From positions 1 to 64,000 of the forward strand of contig JASHNW010000058.1 in assembly GCA_030041435.1 (NCBI GenBank): a stretch of 64,000 nucleotides of DNA, given 5' to 3'. The stretch is from Acidobacteriaceae bacterium (GTDB taxonomy: Bacteria > Acidobacteriota > Terriglobia > Terriglobales > Acidobacteriaceae). The notes beneath the pieces are model-generated. The model ran no database searches. It saw only the letters and a program-made list of their open reading frames with translations, and had not been told where the DNA came from. The position numbers and the translations under genes are program-made. Positions 46,303 through 53,713 of this stretch are shown piece after piece (the first letter of the stretch is position 1; the number at the start of each line of letters is the position of its first letter).

Positions 46303-47508
46303 ATGGAAATCTTGTTCGCGGCTGGTCATTTGCCTGCCTGCTGTGGGCGGCAGGCTGGGCAAAAGACCAGTTATCACATCTGCGAATTCCTGGCGCGGCG
46401 CCACCAGCTGCATTTTCTCGGCTTCATTCCCGCCGATGAAATCGCGGAGCTCAACCAAGCTGACATGGAAATGTTCGCTTCATGGGAACTCACTCCGGTG
46501 ACGAGCCGAGTTCGCGTGATTGGCGCTCTTTCCGCCCCGCTGCTTCCGCTGTCCATTGCCGCGAGGCACTCGCATGGCTTCCGAAGAAGGCTGCAGAAAA
46601 TTGTGCGGGAGCGGCAGCCCGACGTCGTCATCTTCGACCACACTGCGATGTTCCAGTACGCGGCCGGCGTACCCGCATCCGTGGTTACCGTCGGCAGCGC
46701 GCACGACATGATGACTCAGTCGTGGCAGCGGAAGAAATCGCAGTCGGCGAATCCGGTCTCCAGGCTGCTCCTCAGTGCCGAATTCCGCCGCATGGAGCGT
46801 TGGGAGAAAACGGCTTGGGCGCGACTCGATCTTGTTGTAGCCCACAACGGCAAGGATAAACAGCTGGTTGAAACCCTGGAACCGCGCGCGCGTGTGATAG
46901 CGATCGATGCGTGGATGTCGCCGCCTGCATGCTATCCGGCGTCGCATCGCGAACCCGGAGCCATGATCTTCTGGGGCGCCATGGATCGCCCGGAGAACGT
47001 AGATGCAGCACGCTGGGCGGCGAGGGAAATTGTGCCCTCCATCCGGCGCTCCGTGCCCCGCGCAAAACTGTACATTGCCGGCAGCCGCGGCGAACAACTG
47101 GCGCCGGAGTTCGCCGGCAGAGACGACATTGTAGTTACCGGCTTTGTTGAGGATGTCGGAGCTCTTATGTCCCGCATGGAAATCGCGTTGTTGCCGCTGC
47201 GCCTCGGCGCCGGCATCAAGATCAAAACGCTGGAGTGCATGGCGGCCGGCCTCCCAGTCGTGACTACCTCCGTCGGAGCGGAAGGGGTCAACGGCATACA
47301 CGGAACTCACTATCAGGTGGCCGATGCTGCGGAGAAAATCGCCGCGCACGCGATCGAGTTCCTGAGCGACCCATCGGCTGCGCGCGAGATGGGTGCGCGC
47401 GCAAAGCAGTTCATCGCCGAAAGCCGCGACTTCGCCGCCCGCATGAGTAGCTTCGAAGAGGTTTTGGTGGATGTTGTCGCCGAGCGGCGAAATGGACAGA
47501 AGCGGTAA
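46303..47508 (+). CDS. Glycosyltransferase, GT-B fold (GT1/GT4 type)
   Basis: A 401-residue GT-B glycosyltransferase. The C-terminal half has the nucleotide-sugar binding region with IFWGAMDRPENV and VTGFVEDVGALMSRMEIALLPLR motif blocks and KTLECMAAGLPVVTT with the family's Glu. The N-terminal half holds the acceptor domain. ATG 46303 with GAGGAA upstream is used; the longer frame back to 46282 starts at TTG. This is the third glycosyltransferase in the locus and the only one of GT-B type. Donor and acceptor are not known. Confidence 0.83.
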   Translation: MEILFAAGHLPACCGRQAGQKTSYHICEFLARRHQLHFLGFIPADEIAELNQADMEMFASWELTPVTSRVRVIGALSAPLLPLSIAARHSHGFRRRLQKIVRERQPDVVIFDHTAMFQYAAGVPASVVTVGSAHDMMTQSWQRKKSQSANPVSRLLLSAEFRRMERWEKTAWARLDLVVAHNGKDKQLVETLEPRARVIAIDAWMSPPACYPASHREPGAMIFWGAMDRPENVDAARWAAREIVPSIRRSVPRAKLYIAGSRGEQLAPEFAGRDDIVVTGFVEDVGALMSRMEIALLPLRLGAGIKIKTLECMAAGLPVVTTSVGAEGVNGIHGTHYQVADAAEKIAAHAIEFLSDPSAAREMGARAKQFIAESRDFAARMSSFEEVLVDVVAERRNGQKR

Positions 47509-47686
47509 TGGCGACCGCTCCTTGTTCAAAATCTTAGGATGCAAATGGCTAACCAGACAGGGCGCGACTTTGCTGACGGGGTATCGGCTGCTGCGGAAGG
47601 CGCCTTTGCGCCGAGATGCACATAGCCCGCCTTCTGTTATTCCTGAAGCAGGGTATGGATCTCTGAGTCGTGCAGCCGAGGAGTGA

Positions 47687-48496
47687 ATGATCGATATTGA
47701 GTCGGAGAGCTGGTTGGGAGATCTTCTCCCGAACGTCGTTGCTGTAGCTCGCGAAGCGGGCGAGGCAATTATGAAAGTGTATGGTGACCTGAATCCGGCC
47801 ATAGAGTATAAGCGGGACAACTCGCCCCTGACTCAGGCTGACCTTGCGTCTCACCATATCATCCTCAATCGGCTAAGTCAGTTATCCCCGCAGTGGTCTG
47901 TGCTGTCCGAGGAATCTCAGGAGATCCCCTTCGAACGGCGCAGCGCATGGGAGCATTTCTGGCTGGTGGATCCTCTGGATGGGACGAAAGAGTTTCTCCG
48001 GCGTAATGGAGAATTCACGGTGAATATCGCTCTGGTGGAAAGGAATGTTCCGATTCTCGGCGTTGTGTATGCTCCTGCGATCGATAAGCTGTACTATGCG
48101 GCCAAACGTACAGGCGCATGGAAATCGGAGAAGGGCTCCAGTGCACGCCTGAAAGTCACCCGGGCGGTGAACGGTACAACTCGTGTGGTGGTGAGCCGCT
48201 CGCATGGCTCCGGTGAAGAAAATCTTGACCGCTTTACGGGAGGAGGACAGAACTGCGAATTCGTGTCGATGGGCTCTTCGCTTAAGTTCTGTCTCATTGC
48301 CGAAGGCGCGGCCGATATCTATCCGCGCACCGGTCCAACGATGGAGTGGGATACGGCTGCTGCCCATTGCATCGTGGAAGAGGCCGGGGGGACAGTTACC
48401 GATCTGGAAGGAAAACCGTTGACCTATAACAAGCCGGTCCTGTTGAACCCGGGGTTCGTCGTCAACGGTGCACAGCGAGTATCTCCGCCGCGGTGA
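47687..48496 (+). CDS. cysQ: 3'(2'),5'-bisphosphate nucleotidase (CysQ)
   Basis: A 269-residue inositol-monophosphatase-fold enzyme that hydrolyses PAP, the product left after PAPS-dependent sulfation, preventing inhibition of the sulfotransferase. Metal-binding motifs are intact: SEES near residue 75, VDPLDGTKEF at 94-103 and EWDTAAAH near 224. CGAGGAG precedes the ATG. It is in the same orientation as the sulfotransferase-cysD-cysNC group, 6 kb downstream, and completes the sulfation cycle. CysQ also occurs in cysteine metabolism, but no other sulfate-assimilation genes are present. Confidence 0.93.
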   Translation: MIDIESESWLGDLLPNVVAVAREAGEAIMKVYGDLNPAIEYKRDNSPLTQADLASHHIILNRLSQLSPQWSVLSEESQEIPFERRSAWEHFWLVDPLDGTKEFLRRNGEFTVNIALVERNVPILGVVYAPAIDKLYYAAKRTGAWKSEKGSSARLKVTRAVNGTTRVVVSRSHGSGEENLDRFTGGGQNCEFVSMGSSLKFCLIAEGAADIYPRTGPTMEWDTAAAHCIVEEAGGTVTDLEGKPLTYNKPVLLNPGFVVNGAQRVSPPR

Positions 48497-48530
48497 GTCA
48501 GGTATGGCGCGATGAACAGTTGCACCGTGG

Positions 48531-48579
48531 GTAATTCGTCTTTCGCTCCCGGTCTGTCCGGACCCGAAGAACGAATTAC
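48531..48579. terminator. Long inverted repeat between convergent genes, probable bidirectional terminator
   Basis: Bases 48531-48545 pair with 48565-48579 except for two adjacent mismatches, and an inner GGTC/GACC stem lies in the loop. It sits between the stops of cysQ (+) and the beta-helix gene (-). No clean U-run follows on either strand, so efficiency is uncertain. Confidence 0.55.
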
Positions 48580-48611
48580 TCTGCAGACCGGAAAAGTTCC
48601 CGGGGCGCGTC

Positions 48612-49922
48612 TTACTGCGGAGTCTCGGACTGGCTGCGAGGCGGGAAAATAACATTGGTCGAGCGATCGACGTTGGGACTGACGCGGCGCTCGCCATGCA
48701 CCAGGTTATCCCCGAGGACGTTGTTCCGTCCCCGTCCGGGGTTAAAGACCAGTGCCGGGAATTGCGGGTCCTCCTGATCGCAGACGTTATTTTCAAAGAT
48801 CACATTGTCGCTCTTACTCGCTGCAGTCGTTTCCCAGACCGCGCAGGGCAGGGATTCATCGTCCGGAGTGCGGATGTCGTGCGCCCACCACCTGGTGGCG
48901 TCGCCCGTGTATGCCGCGTGATTGTTGACGACGACTGCGCCGTCGACCTGGTTGAGCCAGATATCGCGACGGAAATTATCCTCCGTAGTGTTGCCGACAA
49001 TGATGAGATGGCCCACGTAGTTCGACGAGGGGTTAGGCACGCCCAAAACCCCCTGATCGATTCCCTCGTTGCGATTGTGCCGGACAACGTTGTAGGAAAT
49101 GATGTTGCCGTTGGAAACGGAGTGATTCCCCCCCGTGTAGATGCCGCTCTGGCCGTTGTCCTCGACTGTGTTTCCGTCAATGACGCTGTCGGTAAGCCCT
49201 TCAGCCATGATTCCATCCCAATACGCGGATTGATTGGTCCACAGCCGCGGTGCGGGCGATTCGCTCCAGTGATTGGAGATATAGTTGCCGCGAGCCAGTT
49301 GGTGGCTGCCTCCGAGAAAGATCCCGACGCGGTTATATTCAATGTCGCTGTTCAGTACTGAATTGTAGTTTCCGTGAACGGCGATGCCGCGGTGCCACAT
49401 CTGACTTACCGCAACATTGTCGACCAACCCGTGATTGGAGATCATCTGAATCCCGATCACGATGCATTTCTGTGCTCGGTGCGAGGTGATGCCCAGGTCG
49501 CGAACGACTTCCTCCGGCTGGGCGAGCCTGACGACGCTGTCCGTTGCAATCACATCGGCGTCGCACGGTCCTGTGTAGTCGAGGATCGAGGCCCTTGCCC
49601 CCGCGCCGATCAGAGCCTGCATCGGCCGATTGAGAACGATTTTGTCGTAATCGCTGATGATGTAATTGCCGGGTGGAACGTAGACCGAATTCCCCGAGGC
49701 AACCGCCTGCGCGAATGCCTGGGTTGAGTCCCTGCTCCCGGTCGGATCCGCGCCATACGCGGCCACGCTCACCACGCCGCCGCCGTTCGAGCCACCCGGA
49801 GTCTGGGCAGCTGCAGTCACGGCCCCAGGTCCGCACAGACTCGCGGCCGATACGATCGCCGCTGCCGCATACGCCGCCCTCAGCAGATGTTTGGAAGTGG
49901 CCCCGAACAGCGCAGTTCCCAC
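48612..49922 (-). CDS. Exported right-handed parallel beta-helix protein
   Basis: A 436-residue secreted protein. A GTG at 49922 follows AAAGGAG at ideal spacing and starts directly at a signal peptide (about residues 6-38, ending TAAAQ), so it is preferred to the ATG at 49976. Residues about 45-80 match the pectate-lyase_3-like N-terminal capping segment (AAYGADPTGSRDSTQAF). After that, short repeats rich in Asn and Gly (NYNSVLNSDIEYNRVGIFLGG and similar) form a parallel beta-helix of polysaccharide lyase or C5-epimerase type. No catalytic triad is assigned. It converges on cysQ, next to the polysaccharide locus, so it may edit or degrade the exported glycan. Confidence 0.83.
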   Translation of the reverse strand: MGTALFGATSKHLLRAAYAAAAIVSAASLCGPGAVTAAAQTPGGSNGGGVVSVAAYGADPTGSRDSTQAFAQAVASGNSVYVPPGNYIISDYDKIVLNRPMQALIGAGARASILDYTGPCDADVIATDSVVRLAQPEEVVRDLGITSHRAQKCIVIGIQMISNHGLVDNVAVSQMWHRGIAVHGNYNSVLNSDIEYNRVGIFLGGSHQLARGNYISNHWSESPAPRLWTNQSAYWDGIMAEGLTDSVIDGNTVEDNGQSGIYTGGNHSVSNGNIISYNVVRHNRNEGIDQGVLGVPNPSSNYVGHLIIVGNTTEDNFRRDIWLNQVDGAVVVNNHAAYTGDATRWWAHDIRTPDDESLPCAVWETTAASKSDNVIFENNVCDQEDPQFPALVFNPGRGRNNVLGDNLVHGERRVSPNVDRSTNVIFPPRSQSETPQ

Positions 49923-50081
49923 AGGATATCTCCTTTCGACAGGACCCGGGATTGCCGGTGACGTGAGCTGTGACATGGGCTCATCTGTCGAATCGCCGGC
50001 GCCCGGAGCGAGCTGCCTCCGCGCAGACCGGCGGCCTGCAGGAATGAAAACAGTTCCGCTAATCCCTGCAATCGATCCAGC

Positions 50082-50654
50082 CTAGGCCGCAAGCAGGTCC
50101 AGATCGCTCCCGTCCACCTCGACAGCGATGCTCTGCATCAGCAGCTCCAGCGTCAGCACGACACGCAGGCCACTCTTCAGCCGCACCACAAATCCCTCCA
50201 TACCCGCCAGCGCCCCGCAGCGAATGCGCGCCTTCTGCCCAACTCTGAGCAGCGGATGAGGCTCCATACGGCGCTGTCCAATCCCCGAACGAAGCGCCTC
50301 AATATCCGACTCGTGCAGCGGCGCCGGCTCGCGGCCTGTGCCCGCGACGAGGGAAAGAACCCCCGGCACCTCCAGCACGCGAACGCGCTCCCTCTTTCCA
50401 ATTTTTACGAAAAGGTACCCCGGGAACAGCGGCAATTCCAGATCAACCCTGGAACCATCGTTCCAGCGCCGCTGCGCGTGGTAGAGGGGCAGGAAGCATT
50501 CCACCTGGCGTATTCCAAAATGCTGGGCTACCCGCTTCTCATGTCGGGGCGTGGTCGACACCGCAAACCACTGCGGGATAACCGCGGATCCGGATCGAAA
50601 TGCAGCGGCTGAATAATCTCTGGAGTTGACTATCGGGTAAACACGTTCAAGCAA
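50082..50654 (-). CDS. NusG-like specialised transcription antiterminator (UpxY/RfaH type)
   Basis: A 190-residue NusG paralogue. The NGN domain is at about residues 28-130 (PQWFAVSTTPRHEKRVAQHF, then ECFLPLYHAQRRWNDG and LPLFPGYLFVKI), and a KOW-like beta-barrel at about 145-185 (VGQKARIRCGALAGMEG). Housekeeping NusG is found elsewhere with secE/rplK; a free-standing copy next to a capsule locus is typical of UpxY/RfaH factors that let RNA polymerase read long polysaccharide operons. It is transcribed away from the locus, upstream of the beta-helix gene (159-base gap). No ops-type element was identified. Confidence 0.86.
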   Translation of the reverse strand: MLERVYPIVNSRDYSAAAFRSGSAVIPQWFAVSTTPRHEKRVAQHFGIRQVECFLPLYHAQRRWNDGSRVDLELPLFPGYLFVKIGKRERVRVLEVPGVLSLVAGTGREPAPLHESDIEALRSGIGQRRMEPHPLLRVGQKARIRCGALAGMEGFVVRLKSGLRVVLTLELLMQSIAVEVDGSDLDLLAA

Positions 50655-50900
50655 GGCTGGCTCATCCTTCCCGCAGAGGGGCGTTCTGATACAAGGGCGC
50701 CGTCTGGAACGAAATCAGGGCGCTAGCACAAAATTACTCTGCGTGTGCAAGCAAGCACTTTCGACCCATGCATGCCATTCAGCTCATGGATGCGTCGTGA
50801 ACCACAATATATAGCAGCATCCTCCTGCAAGCAACCGCCTGTGCCGTTCGGCGGCCGTCGCCTGCGCAGACTCAGCAGTGTCGGCCTGAGGGTCAGGCGA

Positions 50901-52175
50901 TCAACAATCCAGGTGGCTGCGCGTCAGGCGCAACCCGTCGAGCCGGCCCAGCAGGGTGACTGCCACGCGATCCGGCTGGAACAGATGTGTTGACATCGCC
51001 ATTACCTGGTCCTCGGTCACGCTTTCCACTCGGTCGAGAATCTCCTCCAGCCCAAAGAAGCGCTCGAAATACATCTGTTGCCGCGCCAGGTTCGACATCC
51101 GCGACATGGAGCTCTCCAGCGAAAGCAGCAGGTTGCCCTTCAGTTGATCCTTCGCGCGCCGCAGCTCCCCAGGCTGCAGGGGCTCGTTCTTCAGGCGCCG
51201 AAACTCCTCCATAATCAGATCGATCACCTGCAATGCGCGGTCCGCCGAGGTTCCTGCGTAAACGCAGAGCGACCCGGTGTCGCGGTAAGGATTGAGATCG
51301 CTGTAAATGGCGTAGACTAGTCCACGCTCCTCACGCACCGTCTGGAAGAGCCGCGAGCTCATGCCCCCGCCCAGGATGGTATTCAGCAGCAGGGTCGTGT
51401 AGCGCGACTCGTCGGCAATGGGCGGAGCCGGCACACCCAGACAGAGCTGGACCTGCTCCAGTGACTTCTTATTGCGCAGGTTAATCCGCGGCGTGACGTT
51501 GGGCGCAAGACCGTCGCCGGAAACGCTGCCCGGCGCCAGGGAGCTGAAGTGCTTGGCCACCAGATCCACGAAGCTGTCGTGCTCCAGATTGCCGGCAGCG
51601 GAAAATACCATATTGCCCGCCAGGAACCGCTGCTCGAAGAACCGGAGCAGCGTGTTCTGCTCGAAGCTGCGCACCGTTTCGCGCGTGCCCAGAATGGGCT
51701 TGCCCAGCGGGTGATCCTTCCAGAAACTCTGTGTGAAAATCTCGTGGACCAGGGTGTCCGGGTTGTCCTCGTCCATCTTGATCTCTTCGAGGATGACGCC
51801 TCGCTCCCGCGCAATCTCCTCGCTGGCGAAGACGGGGTTCAGCACCAGGTCGGAAAGCACGTCCAGTGCCGTGGGCACGTGCTCGTCCAGCACCTTGACG
51901 TTGAAGCAGACGGTTTCCTTCCCGGTGAATGCGTCGAGATTGCCGCCGATGGCGTCCACCTCGCGAGCGATGCGCTGGGCGGATCGCGATTTCGTTCCCT
52001 TGAACACCATGTGCTCCACGAAGTGGGAGATGCCGTTTAATTCCGGAACTTCATGGCGTGAACCCGCGCGCATCCATACGCCCATGGCGACCGAGCGGAC
52101 GTACTCCATCCGTTCGGTGAGGACGATCAGGCCGGAGGGAAGCACCGTCCGGCGGATATTTCGTTCGTTGTTCAT
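50901..52175 (-). CDS. M16 family zinc metallopeptidase (mitochondrial processing peptidase-like)
   Basis: A 424-residue M16 peptidase. The inverted zinc motif HFVEH (His51, Glu54, His55) is intact, and the downstream Glu is in the ERGVILEEIKMDED segment. The second M16 domain with VYAGTSADRA and related strands forms the C-terminal half. ATG 52175 is used; frame continues to 52241 but overlaps the divergent rlmN start. M16 proteins of this length cut small peptides in the cytoplasm or periplasm; no signal peptide is seen. The divergent rlmN gene shares its promoter region. Confidence 0.9.
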   Translation of the reverse strand: MNNERNIRRTVLPSGLIVLTERMEYVRSVAMGVWMRAGSRHEVPELNGISHFVEHMVFKGTKSRSAQRIAREVDAIGGNLDAFTGKETVCFNVKVLDEHVPTALDVLSDLVLNPVFASEEIARERGVILEEIKMDEDNPDTLVHEIFTQSFWKDHPLGKPILGTRETVRSFEQNTLLRFFEQRFLAGNMVFSAAGNLEHDSFVDLVAKHFSSLAPGSVSGDGLAPNVTPRINLRNKKSLEQVQLCLGVPAPPIADESRYTTLLLNTILGGGMSSRLFQTVREERGLVYAIYSDLNPYRDTGSLCVYAGTSADRALQVIDLIMEEFRRLKNEPLQPGELRRAKDQLKGNLLLSLESSMSRMSNLARQQMYFERFFGLEEILDRVESVTEDQVMAMSTHLFQPDRVAVTLLGRLDGLRLTRSHLDC

Positions 52176-52228
52176 ACGTTCGTGAGGCAGAAGGGGCCAG
52201 CCGGTACTTAGATGCGCTATGCTCGGAC

Positions 52229-53431
52229 GTGAAAATGACAACCGGCGAGAAACTGCTTGCCTCCATCTTAGACGCTCCTGGAGCCTCCGGCGGTAGAAGA
52301 CTTTTCGGCCTTCTGAATCAGGAACTTACGGTCGTGCTAGGCGAGTTTTCTCTGCCCCCGTACCGCATCCGGCAGCTGGAATCCGCCCTTTACCGTCAAC
52401 GGGTTACCGGCCTCGAAGCGGTCTCCGCCTGGCCGAAGGACCTCCGCGAGAAGGTCGCCGCGGCAGGTTTTGAGGTCGGTCAGCCGCGCATTGTCGAAAC
52501 CTTCCGCTCCGTCGATGGAACGGAGCGCTACCTGATCGCGGGGGACGACGGACAGACGGTCGAAACCGTGTGGATGCCGGAAGGCGATGGGGGAGACGAT
52601 GACGATCTCTCCGAACCTGGGCCCTCCGGCTACCCCGGACAGCGCGGCTGGTCCCGGGGAACCATCTGCGTTTCCAGCCAGATTGGCTGCGCGGTCAACT
52701 GTCAGTTCTGCCTGACGGCGCGCCTCGGCATCATCCGCAATCTGTCGGTCGGCGAAATCGCCGGCCAAGTGGCCGCCGTGCTCAATCGGCAGCAGGCCGA
52801 GCCCGGCCGCGACCGCATCAATCTGGTCTTTATGGGGATGGGCGAGCCATTCCTGAACTATGACGCTTTCATGGGCGCGGTCCGGCTGCTGGCCGGCGCA
52901 ATGGGCATACCCGAGTCGCGCATGACCGTCTCGACTTCGGGCATTGTGCCGGGCATCCTGCGCTTCGCCGAGGAGCCAGTGCGTCCCCGGCTGGCCATCT
53001 CGCTGAACGCTTCCAACGATGCCGTGCGCGAAACGATCATGCCCATCACGCGCAAGTGGAATATCGCGGAAGTGATCGACGCCGTACGCAAAGTACCCTT
53101 GCGGGCCCGCGAGCGGGTGACCTTCGAATACGTCCTGCTGGGCGGCGTCAACGATCGGATTGGGCACGCGGATGAAGTGGTGCGGCTGGTGCGCCGCGCC
53201 AACTTCCCCGCGAAAGTGAATCTGATCGCCTGGAATCCGGGCCCCGACGTCCCGTTCACCACACCCGGCGAAGAAGACGTAGCCCGCTTCCAGCAGCGGC
53301 TGCGCCAACAGGGCATCCCTGCCTTTGTGCGTCGCCCGCGCGGACGCGACATCTACGCAGCGTGCGGGCAGCTCAGGAAGACGGTCGCCCCCGCCGCCGG
53401 TCCGGATCTCGCAGCCATCCGAAAAATCTGA
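52229..53431 (+). CDS. rlmN: 23S rRNA/tRNA adenine-C2 methyltransferase (RlmN)
   Basis: A 400-residue radical-SAM enzyme that makes m2A in 23S rRNA (A2503) and some tRNAs. The cluster-binding cysteines are C154, C158 and C161 (GCAVNCQFC), followed by FMGMGEPFLNYD and SLNASND motifs, and the second catalytic cysteine is Cys379 (AACGQL). Between VWMPEG and RGTICVS there is an acidic, glycine-rich insertion of about 25 residues (around residues 117-142) not typical of RlmN. The start is GTG 52229; ATG 52235 is an alternative. It overlaps no neighbour. Confidence 0.94.
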   Translation: MKMTTGEKLLASILDAPGASGGRRLFGLLNQELTVVLGEFSLPPYRIRQLESALYRQRVTGLEAVSAWPKDLREKVAAAGFEVGQPRIVETFRSVDGTERYLIAGDDGQTVETVWMPEGDGGDDDDLSEPGPSGYPGQRGWSRGTICVSSQIGCAVNCQFCLTARLGIIRNLSVGEIAGQVAAVLNRQQAEPGRDRINLVFMGMGEPFLNYDAFMGAVRLLAGAMGIPESRMTVSTSGIVPGILRFAEEPVRPRLAISLNASNDAVRETIMPITRKWNIAEVIDAVRKVPLRARERVTFEYVLLGGVNDRIGHADEVVRLVRRANFPAKVNLIAWNPGPDVPFTTPGEEDVARFQQRLRQQGIPAFVRRPRGRDIYAACGQLRKTVAPAAGPDLAAIRKI

Positions 53432-53713
53432 TAAGCTCATTTCACTCTCTTCCACGAGAGCACCCTACCGGGAGGAAGCGCACTATGATCGGCCAGTCAT
53501 CGCCCAGCGATTTCAGGATGCGGCGCGCGGTCATCCGTCCCGGCACCCCTCGAGCGTAGCTCCCGAGTTGCCGTAAATTGCAGGACCCGGGGCCAGTTCC
53601 AGGCCCGTCCCCCTGCATTTTCAGTGCAGCCGCTGCTCTTCATTCGCAAAATCTCTTTCCGAGCCCGGACCCTGGGTCCGCTGCTCTTTCCCGTTGGAGT
53701 CGCCGGGGGATTT

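Noticed and set aside
46480-47820. 446-codon minus-strand frame opposite the GT-B gene
   Set aside because: It covers the glycosyltransferase, an intergenic gap and the cysQ start without regard to gene limits; a shadow of high-GC coding sequence.
50808-50835. Minus-strand AGGAGGATG in front of a 13-codon frame upstream of the NusG-like gene
   Set aside because: The ribosome-binding site abuts the ATG with no spacing, and the peptide has no supporting feature.
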